DNA of 46,825 nt from Desulfosporosinus shakirovi (GCF_020595055.1 NZ_JAJDOO010000035.1:1-46825); one strand, 5' to 3'. Numbered from the stretch's first letter, positions 1-8,873 are shown. Program-made: numbers and translations. Notes: generated by a model not told the origin, from the sequence alone.

Positions 1-79
1 AGTAACCGATGGTTTTCCCTTTTTTAATTTTGCGAACTTAATTGTACTCTATCTCCAACATCGATCCGGATGATTTAAT

Positions 80-2521
80 TCATTTAAGCTGCTGGTTATT
101 CCTGAAAAAATCCTTCCAGGGGTCATTGCCGCCGATCCTCCGGAGGGCCTCCGCCATATTGACGCCATCGGGCGCCACTGTGTTCAGTTCATCCCACCCG
201 ATGGGCATGGACACACCGGCCCCTTTTCTCGCTCTTATAGAATAAGGGGCAATGCTGGTAGCACCTCTGCCGTTGCGAATCCAGTCGATGAAGATCTTGT
301 TGGTACGCTTGGCCTTTCTCACATTGCTTGTGTAGCGGTCAGGCCACTTCTGCTCCATTACTTGGGCGACGCGCTTGGCAAAATTGTAAAACCCATCCCA
401 TGGAGCGGCAGGTTTTAAAGGGACGACCACATGGTACCCTTTGCCGCCGCTGGTCTTGAGGTAGGAGTTCAGGGAAAGCTCTGCCAGAATATTTTTCACA
501 TCCCGCACCCCCTGGCGCACCCTGCTCAGATCCATTCCCTCATCCGGATCCAGATCAAATACCATGAAATCAGGCTTTTCCAGCTCCTCCACACGGCTCC
601 CCCAGATATGAAATTCCAGAGTGCCCATTTGCGCTTCGGCGATCAGCCCGGCTGGGTTCTCAATATAGAAGTAGTCTTCCATTTCTCCGCCGCCGGTGGA
701 AATAGGAATGGTCACGATTCCAATGCTTCCCGGACCGGGATGCTTCTTATAAAAGCAGGTCTGGGAGATGCCTTTGGGACAGCGCACAATGCTAAGAATC
801 CTGCGGTTTACATAGGGCAGCATGCGCTCTGCCACCTGGGCGTAATACCGGATCACATCCCCTTTGGTGATTTCAGGGTCGTCAAAGATCACCTTGTCCG
901 GGTTACTGATCTTAATTCCTTCAATGATCAGACCGTTGGTATTAGCTTCCACAATTCCCTCCGTTTCTTTAGCGGCTGATGGAGGCTGTATATCCTCATC
1001 CGCTTTTTCCTTTTTAATATCTTTGGGATTCTTATCCGTCCGCAGGCCTTTGAAGCTGGCCTGCCTTATGAGATGATCTGCGGTCCATTCGGCAAATTTA
1101 ATTTCCGCCACCAGTTCAGGTTCAAGCCAGGTTATCTTTTCTTTCGACCTGGGCTTGGGCACGAGTTGGAAAGGAGGCTCCCTTCTCTTCATACCCGCAA
1201 ATTTTTCCTCCAGCTCTTTCATGTCGGCTTCGCTTAAGCCCGTGCCGGCACGTCCGGCATAGACTAATTCCCTGCCTGCATAGACGCCTAGGAGCAGGGA
1301 ACTTACCCCGCTCGTTTTTTTATCAGTAAGCGTATATCCACCGATCACAAATTCCTGCCTTTGATCGCATTTAAGTTTGATCCAGTCACCGTTTCTTGCT
1401 CCACTGTAGATAGAATCGGCTTTTTTGCCGACGATCCCTTCCATACCTGCCTCACAGGCCGTGCGGAAGCTTTCCTTGCCCTTTCCTTTCACATGTCGGC
1501 TGTAGTGGAGGTTTTTGGGAGCATCCTTCAGCAAGGCTTCCAGGGTTTCCTTTCTGTCAATCAGGCAGTATCTCCTGAGGTCCGCTCCCTCCAGGGCCAG
1601 GAGATCAAAGACGATATAGGTCAGGTTTTTGGCCTGGGGATTTTTCAGATAGCTCTGCAGAGCCTGAAAGTCTGTCTTGCCCCCTGCGTCCGTGATGGCC
1701 ATTTCGCCGTCTAGAATCATCGCCCTTCCCTCAGCCCATTCAACGAGGGAAGAGACGACATCCTGGAAGCGCGTTGTATAATCATGGCCATTCCTGGTGA
1801 TCAGCCGGACGCTGTTGCCTTCAATATACGCCAGTATCCTGTAGCCGTCGTATTTCAACTCATAGAGCCAACCCTCCCCCTCAGGAACCCTATTGACTGA
1901 TTTGGCCAGCTGCACACCGGTACTGTTGAAGGGGTTGCTCGTGATCCTTTCCTCTTCCCCCTTTTCAATTTCCGTCATGGTGCGTCCGGTTCGGATGCTG
2001 GTGGTAAATTCAGACATCCCCTCGCCAGTTTTGGCATACTCATCTTTTTCTTTAAGTAACAGCCAGTTTTCTTGCTTTTCGCCCGCTTTCCCTTTCAAGC
2101 GCACCAGAGCCCACTTTCCTTTAAGCCTGCGTCCTTTCAGAACAAACTTCAGCATCCCTTCACGGAGTCCATCATCCACATCCCCATAGGGTTCCCAACA
2201 GCCTTCATCCCAGAGCATGACCACACCGCCACCATATTCCCCTTTAGGAATCGTCCCCTCAAAGTTCCTGTATTCCAGGGGATGCTCCTCCACCCGTACG
2301 GCAAGCCTCTTGTCCCGGGTATCATAGGAAGGGCCCTTGGGTACTGCCCAGCTTAATAGAGCTCCCTCCCATTCCAGGCGGAAATCGTAGTGATCTCTGC
2401 GAGCTATGTGGTGCTGGACAACAAACTTCAAGCCCTCTTGGGCAACTTCTGTTATCCCTTCCGGCTCCAAAGTTCTGGCAAAATTCCTTTTTTGGTTGTA
2501 CTCGTTGAGTTTTACAGTCAT
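80..2521 (-). CDS. ligD: Multifunctional DNA ligase D (PE-LIG-POL)
   Basis: ATP-dependent ligase of bacterial non-homologous end joining; it trims, fills and seals double-strand breaks together with Ku. Three domains are visible in the order phosphoesterase, ligase, polymerase. The phosphoesterase (about residues 5-160) has the VQHHIARRDHYDFRLEW block with its metal-binding His, Asp and Arg. The ligase (about 205-510) has the nucleotidyl lysine in KYDGYR, near residue 223. The primase-like polymerase (about 545-813) has FDLDPDE and SGGKGYHVV. I place the start at 2521, where the protein begins MTVKLNEYNQKRNF, typical of the family and preceded by AGAAGGA; an in-frame ATG at 2545 would add 8 residues without a good ribosome site. 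Length (813 aa) is full. No Ku gene lies in the window; it may sit to the left. The PE-LIG-POL order is that of proteobacterial LigD; Bacillus LigD lacks the PE domain. Confident. Confidence 0.96.
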   Translation of the reverse strand: MTVKLNEYNQKRNFARTLEPEGITEVAQEGLKFVVQHHIARRDHYDFRLEWEGALLSWAVPKGPSYDTRDKRLAVRVEEHPLEYRNFEGTIPKGEYGGGVVMLWDEGCWEPYGDVDDGLREGMLKFVLKGRRLKGKWALVRLKGKAGEKQENWLLLKEKDEYAKTGEGMSEFTTSIRTGRTMTEIEKGEEERITSNPFNSTGVQLAKSVNRVPEGEGWLYELKYDGYRILAYIEGNSVRLITRNGHDYTTRFQDVVSSLVEWAEGRAMILDGEMAITDAGGKTDFQALQSYLKNPQAKNLTYIVFDLLALEGADLRRYCLIDRKETLEALLKDAPKNLHYSRHVKGKGKESFRTACEAGMEGIVGKKADSIYSGARNGDWIKLKCDQRQEFVIGGYTLTDKKTSGVSSLLLGVYAGRELVYAGRAGTGLSEADMKELEEKFAGMKRREPPFQLVPKPRSKEKITWLEPELVAEIKFAEWTADHLIRQASFKGLRTDKNPKDIKKEKADEDIQPPSAAKETEGIVEANTNGLIIEGIKISNPDKVIFDDPEITKGDVIRYYAQVAERMLPYVNRRILSIVRCPKGISQTCFYKKHPGPGSIGIVTIPISTGGGEMEDYFYIENPAGLIAEAQMGTLEFHIWGSRVEELEKPDFMVFDLDPDEGMDLSRVRQGVRDVKNILAELSLNSYLKTSGGKGYHVVVPLKPAAPWDGFYNFAKRVAQVMEQKWPDRYTSNVRKAKRTNKIFIDWIRNGRGATSIAPYSIRARKGAGVSMPIGWDELNTVAPDGVNMAEALRRIGGNDPWKDFFRNNQQLK

Positions 2522-2620
2522 ATCATTACGCCAATTCCTTCTCATATATCATTGTGAAAACACTTTCGGAGCTATTGTTTCCAATTGAATTATAAGTATC
2601 CGGTCGTTTCCTATGCGCTT

Positions 2621-2716
2621 CATGTCTATCAGATACCCTCGCAAGGCGAGTTAGGCAAAACGCCGGGGAAAGAGACATGACATATACTACAGTCCAATTA
2701 CCGGGAAGTCTTTCCC
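2621..2716. other. Structured intergenic element with exclusive pairings
   Basis: In the roughly 450 bp without a gene between ligD and the MazG-like gene, catgtct (2621-2627) pairs with agacatg (2673-2679). These enclose two small hairpins, CTCGC/GCGAG (2638-2650) and GGC/GCC (2654-2664). The same agac can instead pair with gtctttccc (2708-2716) through gggaaag-agac (2666-2676). The two folds exclude each other. On the minus strand the element lies in the ligD leader. I recognise no known riboswitch class, and it may instead be a repeat of the host genome. Confidence 0.4.
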
Positions 2717-2867
2717 AGTACCGAGATATAAAACGAAATTAGCAGATGGAACAAATCATCCTTAGCCCGAGAGATCACAAACAATTACCAGATACTAACC
2801 TACATTGTAGACTTTTTGGTTAGGAGAATCTTCTAACAAATTGCATATAACAAGCCTTTAGTGATTA

Positions 2868-2903
2868 CCCCTCCTTGAATAGAAAAAGCTATTCTTGGAG
2901 GGG
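2868..2903. repeat. Inverted repeat between ligD and MazG-like gene
   Basis: Arms of 15 bp (cccctccttgaatag and ctattcttggagggg) match at 13 positions around a 6-nt loop. It lies between the 3' end of the MazG-like gene and the ligD leader. No T-run follows on either strand, so it may be a weak terminator or simply a palindrome. Confidence 0.45.
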
Positions 2904-2968
2904 AATCAAACTAATAATTACAGCATACTTTTCTTTTACTAAAAGTCGGTTGCACCGGCGAACTCTTT

Positions 2969-3280
2969 CTATAACTGTTTTTCAAGTTTTGATAAAAATT
3001 CATCCAATGATTCATTGATATCAATATTCATCCGCTCTGCCAAAACAATCACCCACCATAGGCATTCGCTAAGCTTATGCTCCAGTTCAGACACTGTATC
3101 GCCGCCTTTGGGCCAACGTTCTTGCTGGGACATCGTCAAACGTCCCACCAAGCCGGCATCTGTCAAGAAAGCAAGCGCATCCTCTTCTACTGTCCATTCT
3201 TTTTCATGATACTGCCTTTCCAACTGATGATAGTGTTTTCTTATTTGAACGGAACGCTCAACAACCTCACTAAAATTCAT
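2969..3280 (-). CDS. MazG-like nucleotide pyrophosphohydrolase family protein
   Basis: A 103-aa, all-helical protein. It has acidic clusters where MazG-like enzymes bind Mg2+: WTVEEDALAFLTDAG at about residues 29-43, and a second helix LSECLWWVIVLAERMNID at about 70-87. MazG-like enzymes hydrolyse nucleoside triphosphates or cell-wall nucleotides; the substrate here cannot be read from sequence. The first Met (3280) follows a purine-rich stretch (AAGGGGG) about 16 nt upstream, which is a long spacing. It stands alone, on the same strand as ligD. The fold assignment rests on pattern similarity and not on a full catalytic signature. Confidence 0.55.
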   Translation of the reverse strand: MNFSEVVERSVQIRKHYHQLERQYHEKEWTVEEDALAFLTDAGLVGRLTMSQQERWPKGGDTVSELEHKLSECLWWVIVLAERMNIDINESLDEFLSKLEKQL

Positions 3281-3523
3281 ATCTTTTCATATTCCCCCTT
3301 CTTTCCTTGTGATTTGCAAATCAATTATAGCATTCTAAAGATGACAACACTCTGTCATATTTAGAATGCTATTTTGCACAATGACTTATTCTTCACTTAA
3401 CTAATCTGATGGTACTTCCGGCCATAACTTGGATGACAAGCTTTCTATTGCCTTCAGATTTTAAATCTTTTTCTGGTGGTCCCCTGCCCGCTGAGGAAGA
3501 ACTGCTAAGCACTTATTGGGTGG

Positions 3524-3749
3524 TCAATACAATTTATAGGTTTTAACTATATTGTTTACATGTTGGTCTTCCAACGTTTTTATCAACACAAAGGCAATTG
3601 CCAGGAACAGGGTGGGATACAGACAATTTATGGACCATAAAACAGTTTTTCCCATAAACACTCTTATTAACAGTACTGCTGTCCACACTGCCGTAAAACC
3701 GATGATAAATATTATTTTCTTTGCGCAGCTTCTCTAACTGATTAGCCAT
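3524..3749 (-). pseudogene. Frameshifted small two-helix membrane protein, PadR partner
   Basis: The ATG overlaps the padR stop codon (TAATG), so it was translationally coupled. It begins MANQLEKLRK, then one extra A in the CAAAG stretch near 3717 throws it out of frame. In the next frame the protein continues KIIFIIGFTAVWTAVLLIRV and ends at the TGA at 3524. Repaired, it would have about 74 residues with two hydrophobic segments. PadR genes of Firmicutes are often followed by a small membrane protein that they control; I cannot name this family. A programmed frameshift is possible but I see no slippery heptamer. Confidence 0.6.
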
Positions 3750-4078
3750 TACTTTACCTCCAAAGTTAAAATCTTGCTTACCGTCACGGAAATGCTCTTC
3801 CAATAGGCTTCAAAAGAATTCAATGCTTCTATGCCGCTTTTGGTTATAAAATAATATTTTCTGCTTGGTCCTAATGGAGAAGGTCTAAACTCCGCATAGA
3901 TAAGGTCTTTCTTTTCCAGCCTCACAAGCAATGGATAAATTGTACCTTCTCGTATGTCAGCAAAACCATAGCCCGTTAGTTTTATCATGATTTCATAACC
4001 GTAGGTCACCTCTAAACTGATAATCTTTAAGATACAGCCCTCTAACGTTCCGCGCATCAGTTGCGATTTATCAAACAT
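3749..4078 (-). CDS. PadR family transcriptional regulator
   Basis: Small winged-helix repressor, 109 aa from the chosen start. The PadR core is clear: LMRGTLEGCILKIISLEV, then TYGYEIMIKL, EGTIYPLLVRLEKKDLI and the wing residues with GPSRKYYFIT. The start at 4078 (MFDKSQ) has AGGAGG six bases upstream; the longer reading frame from 4120 has no such site. Members usually repress a neighbouring export or stress gene and respond to small aromatic or lipophilic ligands. Here the only coupled gene is the frameshifted membrane protein downstream. The C-terminus is short, as in the PadR-s2 type. The ligand is unknown. Confidence 0.9.
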   Translation of the reverse strand: MFDKSQLMRGTLEGCILKIISLEVTYGYEIMIKLTGYGFADIREGTIYPLLVRLEKKDLIYAEFRPSPLGPSRKYYFITKSGIEALNSFEAYWKSISVTVSKILTLEVK

Positions 4079-4090
4079 ACTTCCTCCTGC

Positions 4091-4180
4091 TTCCTTAGTG
4101 CCAGCTATATTGCGATACATAGTAGATTAACTATATTGAAGTGCATGGTAGTACTAGTGTCAACTATACTGGCTCTACAA
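4091..4180. promoter_or_regulatory. Possible padR operator region
   Basis: The 90 bp upstream of padR hold several copies of ACTATA/TATAGT-like words in both orientations (gctatatt, gatacatagtag, aactatat, caactatac). PadR proteins commonly bind such AT-rich palindromes in their own promoter. No single perfect palindrome stands out, so the exact site is unclear. Confidence 0.3.
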
Positions 4181-4311
4181 ATCCTTAATATTCAGGATAC
4201 TATTGAGACTTATACACTCAGCCCTAAAAACCAAAGAGCGCTTTCATCCCATTAACAAAACTATCATTTGATATGCAGCGCATGTTTCCGGAGGATACAA
4301 GAGCATAATAA

Positions 4312-4584
4312 TCGATTCAAACAATTAACTCTTCGAGCACTCATGTAAGCACTTTTTCAGGTAGTCTAACTTTACCGGAAGGATCTCCACTGGCACCTGA
4401 CAATATTCATAAAACTACCAATCCGTTAGGTGAATGGGAACCAGATATTATCGCCGTAATAATCTCCGCTGATTCCGATGTTAAGTCTTTCCTTCGGCGG
4501 CAGACCACCCTCGAATTGCCGGCTGGCACGTTTGCCAAGAATAGCCGCTGCTGCGTGGGGGCTGAATTATCAAGCAAACGCTGA
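4312..4584 (+). other. Unrecognised 90-codon open frame without a start
   Basis: An open frame of 90 codons runs between TAA (4309-4311) and TGA (4582-4584). It reads ...TLPEGSPLAPDNIHKTT... and ...ADSDVKSFLRRQTTLELPAG.... Its composition is protein-like, but there is no ATG, GTG or TTG with a ribosome site. It may be the middle of a lost gene; I cannot assign a family. The rest of 4121-4787 holds nothing else I can name. Confidence 0.25.
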
Positions 4585-4787
4585 AGACAAAAAATAAACT
4601 CTCCACAACCACGATATAGCACTATTACCGTCTCCATGTGTGTTTTGGTGGAAAGGCGATACTATAACCACTACCAGTAGCATATCAATGATCTGCTTGG
4701 CACAAACAATAAAACTCTGGCTAAGCTTTCTATTACTGTATAAAGAGCGAAAGGAGCCGGTATTCTTTTTTTCCAACCCTGTGGCTC

Positions 4788-4877
4788 ACATAGGGCAGCA
4801 TGCGCTCTGCCACCTGGGCGTAATACCGGATCACATCCCCTTTGGTGATTTCAGGGTCGGCAAAGATCACTTTATCC
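4788..4877 (-). pseudogene. 90-bp duplicate of the ligD polymerase domain
   Basis: These 90 bases match 810-899 inside ligD at 87 of 90 positions; the differences lie at 4860, 4871 and 4874. In frame it encodes DKVIFADPEITKGDVIRYYA and on to MLPYV, the start of the LigD polymerase domain. The match stops abruptly at the left; on the right only a weak trace continues. It abuts the 3' end of the broken MATE gene. It is a remnant of a second ligD copy or a short duplication, in the same orientation as the parent. Confidence 0.9.
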
Positions 4878-4892
4878 ATGAATCTGATTTTG

Positions 4893-6236
4893 TTACGAAT
4901 CATGGGATTCTAAGATTGTTCCGGCAGCGTTTTCATGCCGGCAGATTAGCATAAAGCTTAAAACAATGGTTAAGACTTCGGTGACAGGCGCTACAAGCCA
5001 TACCCCGGTCATCCCCAACCATGACGGGAGCGTAAAGATACAGATCAACAAGACCACCAATCCTCTGGCTGAAGAAATGAGTGCGGACTCTTTGGCTTTG
5101 CCAATCGAGGTGAAATAGAAAGACGTAATGACATTGACGCCTGAAAACAAAAACGATATCATGAAGATCCCCATACCGGAACGAATCATGGTTTCAACAT
5201 GTTCATTACTGACAAAAATAGCGCTATACCAGTCGGCGGCCATCAGCATGACCATGACGAAAACTACTCCGGCTAAGAAGGCAAACAGGTTGGTCTTTTT
5301 TCGAACCGTTTTGCTCAGTTCAAGGTCTTGCGCGCCGTACGCGAAACTAATCAGAGGACTTGCGCCTTGTCCAAAACCAATAATTACCATGTTGAATACA
5401 TAAGCCACATATCCAATTATCGTAAACGCCGCCAAGCCGGCAACGCCCACGATCCTCATGATTACCCAGTTGCAGGCAAACATCGAGATGCTCATAGACA
5501 TCTGCCCGATGAATTCGGAACTGCCGTTTAACAAGGTGTCCCTCAACACATCTTGAGAAAATGCAAACTTGCCAAGCTTATAAACATGTGATTTTCTCAG
5601 GAAAAACCCAACCATACATAATGCCCCGATAAGGAGTGATAGCAACGAGGCAAGCGCAGCTCCCCCCATTCCCAATCCAAACCAGCCGATAAACATATAG
5701 TCCAGGACGATATTGCTTATCACGGTTAAAATAATAATCATCATAAAAAACCGGGGGTTGCCTTCTCCGCGAATAAACATGCCAAACGTAGAATTTACAA
5801 GCATCACAGGTTAGGCCATTATCATAATGGAATAGTATTGCCGAAAACAGTCGGCAACTTGCGTATCCATATCCATAACACCCATGATCGGCTTGAAAAG
5901 AGTTGCGACAAGCAAACTGATGATTACCGATACAGTTATGGTGGAAATAACAGTCTGGTTAAACACCTCGTTGCATTTCTTTCTATCCTGTGCTCCCAGC
6001 GCCATGCCCGCAATTGAGATACCGCCAACACCAACCATAATGCCAATGGCTAAATAGATATATAGAATGGGAAGGCCAAGATTTACCGCCGCGATCCCTT
6101 CCTTGCCAACATAATTTCCGATGAAAAAGCCATCGACGGGGGTAATGAATGAATTAAGCACCATGGCAATAATCGAAGGGACGGAAAACCGCAAAATCGT
6201 TCGCACCGTATTATTTCGAATACTTTCCAAATTCAT
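4893..6236 (-). pseudogene. MATE family multidrug efflux pump with in-frame TAA
   Basis: A Na+- or H+-coupled drug exporter of 12 helices. The N-terminal part (6236-5814) begins MNLESIRNNTVRTILRFSVP and carries the first helices with FITPVDGFFIGNYVG. A TAA at 5811-5813 interrupts the frame; the same frame then continues PVMLVNSTFGMFIRGEGNPR to the natural end at 4893. Joined, the protein would have about 447 residues, the usual MATE length, so only this one stop disables it. A CAA to TAA change would explain it. The start has AAAGGAG upstream. The 3' end adjoins the ligD duplicate. It could be a sequencing error, but two neighbours are also broken. Confidence 0.88.
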
Positions 6237-6344
6237 AAAAAACAGACTCCTTTGAATTAAACTACCTCCCGGGGGCAGTTCTAATTATAGTAAGGAGCCT
6301 ATTTTTATTCTTCTGAAATCGTGCTCTGTTCTTATCAGTGGAAA

Positions 6345-7178
6345 TTATTTAATCGGCAGGCATAAATCCATGACAACATGCATGTTCTCCGTATCAACTG
6401 ACCGGTAGATATCCAGTCCATATCTTTCATCCATTTCGTAGCCGCTGTCTGCCAGCCAAACATTAAAAAGGCCTTGAAAAGCGGCAAATATCCCCTGTAT
6501 CAGTCCATCATAATGGTAAACCGCAAATTTTCCCCCTTGAATCGTCATCACATTGCCAAGCGCACAAGCCTTGTCAACCGTCATACAGATATCATATAAG
6601 CATTGCTCTACACTTGTAATAGAAGGATCGTCATAGGACCTTTCGATTAATAAAGTATCTTCCTTTACATAATCTTTATATTTTGCGGTGAAGTCGCACC
6701 AGTTTTTTTGCAGCTCGCTATAGTTTCCAATATGTCTTTCATAGATAACGGTAAAATCATTTAATTCCTGGATTTTAATCCGCTGATTATAATCTTCAAA
6801 TGATTGAAGCCTGGCAAGCTTATCCGGATATAAGGGATGAAAAACACAGGCTGTTTTGACCCCTTTGCGAAATTCCATGGGCGAAAGACGATGATGCTTT
6901 TTAAACGCTGAACTGTAATTGGACGGACTATAGCCATAAGCAAGGCCAATGTCGGTAACAGACTTATCCTTTTCTATCTTAAGCCTTAAAGCGCTTTGTT
7001 CCATTTTTAACCGTTTAATAAAGGCATAGATGCTTTCCCCTGTTTCGGCTTTAAACACTCTGTTAAAGTAATACTTGGAAAAATTACAGTACTTGGCAAC
7101 GTCTTCGACGAGAATCTCCTCATCCAAATGCTTCATGATATATTCAATACTTTAGGCTACTAATTTGTTGATGATCAT
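6345..7178 (-). pseudogene. AraC/GyrI-type regulator with in-frame TAA near start
   Basis: An AraC-type DNA-binding domain (two helix-turn-helices, about residues 15-105) is fused to a C-terminal GyrI-like ligand domain (about 125-277). This layout is used by multidrug-sensing activators. The natural start is ATG at 7178, giving MIINKLVA, then TAA at 7152-7154, then SIEYIMKHLDEE, which matches the usual AraC N-terminus. A reinitiation at the ATG at 7136 would give a 263-aa protein lacking the first helix. The start overlaps the stop of the acetyltransferase fragment (ATGA). It probably controlled the MATE pump next to it. Confidence 0.82.
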
Positions 7179-7438
7179 AATCGTTTCGCACCAAGCTCTC
7201 CGCTTTTCCAATAGGGATAATACTGACAAAACCCAATGGACGTTTCCTTGGACAAAATGATGTAGTGCCGTATCCAGTTGTATTCGCTTTCCCGCTTGCT
7301 TACTTCTTCAATCCAAGCTTCAACAGGCGCATACCACCGCTGGATATGCTCGCTGTGAAGCCAGTTGACGAACAACGGCAGGTCACTGTCCATAAAAGGC
7401 CTGAGTTGAATATATCCGACGTTCTCGGCAATCAGCAT
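7175..7438 (-). pseudogene. GNAT acetyltransferase, C-terminal half missing
   Basis: An 87-aa frame with the N-terminal half of a GNAT enzyme similar to aminoglycoside 6'-acetyltransferases: IQLRPFMDSDLPLFVNWLH, then HIQRWY and IGFCQYYPY. It stops at ELGAKRL where the acetyl-CoA-binding half should begin, and the stop overlaps the start of the AraC/GyrI gene. AAGGAAG precedes the start. The abrupt end suggests a deletion that joined it to the next gene. Without the acetyl-CoA motif it cannot be an active acetyltransferase. Confidence 0.75.
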
Positions 7439-7533
7439 ACGCTCGATACTTCCTTGATAAGAATCAGGGTGTTATGTGTATTTTATTTTCGCTGTCCTCG
7501 GATGTGGCTTATGCTCATCATCTGATCGAAAAG

Positions 7534-7953
7534 CTAAACGCTATTTTTGTTAGGTTTTCGCTTAATCAGCAGCAGCTTCTCCATATCCGGAAACAGGAAT
7601 GTATCCGTCAATTCAAACATCATCCATTTCCCGTCGTGGTAGGTCGTGGATTGATCGTAAACGCTCTGAACTTCCGGCGAATAAGCGTTCCGATTGGCTT
7701 CAAATTTGGCTCTTTCTTCTTTGCCGAAGATAATCATAAACCCAAAAATATTTTCTTTGGCATATAAAGCACATAAAGATTTGCCGCCTCTGCGGTATTT
7801 ATACTCATAAGTCCACCTTTTGCCGCCGCTATTCCAAAGCTTTTCCATATCGTATTTAGATTCAATCAAATGACTCAGGTTAAGCCAAACGTCATAGAGC
7901 GGTTGTCCAAGCAAAGCAATCATTTCTTCAGGAGCCGGTACTTTTTCAAGCAT
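7534..7953 (-). CDS. DUF3788 family protein
   Basis: A 139-aa soluble protein of the DUF3788 family, recognised from the layout LGQPLYDVWLNLSHLIES, then KWTYEYKYRRGGKSLCALY-like and FGFMIIFGKEERAKFE blocks and the C-terminal DGKWMMFEL. Its function is unknown. I choose the start at 7953 (MLEKVPAPEE) because AAGGGGGAT lies seven bases upstream; the frame opens 12 codons earlier without such a site. It is intact and lies alone between broken genes. Some family members sit next to acetyltransferases or AraC regulators, as here. Confidence 0.78.
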   Translation of the reverse strand: MLEKVPAPEEMIALLGQPLYDVWLNLSHLIESKYDMEKLWNSGGKRWTYEYKYRRGGKSLCALYAKENIFGFMIIFGKEERAKFEANRNAYSPEVQSVYDQSTTYHDGKWMMFELTDTFLFPDMEKLLLIKRKPNKNSV

Positions 7954-8232
7954 TATGAATCCCCCTTCGAAGTATAGGATTTTTTTCAATGCCTAAAGTC
8001 ACATTTCCAAACTTGTTTTTATCATTTTTCACAACAATGTCTCCAACTATTGAGGACTACAATTTCAGCGTAACCGGTATATCGATAATGAAAAATTTAA
8101 ACTTTAACTTTAACTCATTCGAAAATAAATAGCTGTCATTTTTTAATCTATCTTAGTTGAGCCTCCGCTTCCATTTGTTCTTCATGCCAACCAGCCATTA
8201 TCTTTTTTTCCCTTTTAAACAAATTGGCACAG

Positions 8233-8316
8233 GCTAATGAGAAATACAAGGGCGATACGATGCTGCAAAAGACTTTTACCGAGAATAGTCGTCGTTATTA
8301 CCAAAGTTTTATTTAG
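8233..8316 (+). pseudogene. Scrap of a large serine recombinase
   Basis: In the roughly 430 bp without a gene between DUF3788 and the toxin, the plus strand reads ANEKYKGDTMLQKTFTE and stops at TAG (8314-8316). That phrase closely resembles the NEKYKGD.LLQKTF segment found in large serine recombinases of clostridial integrative elements. No other part of such a gene survives around it. It suggests that an integrative element once sat here. The identification rests on about 17 residues. Confidence 0.45.
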
Positions 8317-8384
8317 TGCTGTACATTGCCCATCAGCCCACCTGCACAGACAGGAAAGTAAAAAAATAAATTCGCAGTTCCAGC

Positions 8385-8873
8385 TTAATTTAAATCATCA
8401 AGTATTCTTTGTAGCAAGGTAGGCGATATTCTAAAATCAACGTTCATTAGCTCTGTTATATCTGATTTAAAATCTTTGATTATACCCTTTTTATGAGCAA
8501 TTTTCAGTATACCAAGAGTACCTATGCTGTTTAAATCAAATTGTTTTGCTTTGTTTCGTGCGTGGAGATCATCAAGAATGACTTCCTTTATACCAAGTTC
8601 AGATGCTCCAATAATAACTTGAACTTCTCCAGGATGCAAACGACCTGAAAGAGCCTTTACCGCCAACTCATTCTGCACATTGAACTGGATAATTTGTCCT
8701 TTTGTAACAAAATGAGAAATCTGCGAAGCGGCATCATCAGTTTTGTGTGACAGCACAGTTTCCTCATATACAGCATAAGGAATGTATATCTTATTGAATA
8801 TCTGGGTTAGTACATCCAGCCTGCCTATCTTACTCAGAAATATCAGCGGGCTGGAATTTGATACAATATTCAT
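8385..8873 (-). CDS. DUF3368 PIN-like toxin
   Basis: A 162-aa PIN-fold protein, probably an RNA-cleaving toxin. The family signature NSSPLIFLSKIGRLDVL is at residues 6-22, VPYAVYEE-like IPYAVYEETV at about 30-40, and acidic active-site candidates lie in HPGEVQVI and ILDDLHAR (about 80-105). The ATG overlaps the upstream antitoxin stop by 4 nt, the usual toxin-antitoxin coupling. The antitoxin is UPF0175, a frequent partner of DUF3368. Full length. Activity is inferred from family and context. Confidence 0.85.
   Translation of the reverse strand: MNIVSNSSPLIFLSKIGRLDVLTQIFNKIYIPYAVYEETVLSHKTDDAASQISHFVTKGQIIQFNVQNELAVKALSGRLHPGEVQVIIGASELGIKEVILDDLHARNKAKQFDLNSIGTLGILKIAHKKGIIKDFKSDITELMNVDFRISPTLLQRILDDLN

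Noticed and set aside
1-30. taaccgatgg followed by a T-rich stretch resembles the tail of a c-di-GMP-I riboswitch
   Set aside because: Only the last 12 or so bases would be present at the window edge; no core is visible, so it cannot be supported.
431-979. Plus-strand open frame of 182 codons inside ligD
   Set aside because: It is the shadow of the LigD polymerase domain; part of it reappears at 4788 only because the DNA is duplicated.
4407-4776. Two overlapping minus-strand open frames
   Set aside because: No ribosome site, no family resemblance, and a better open frame lies on the other strand.
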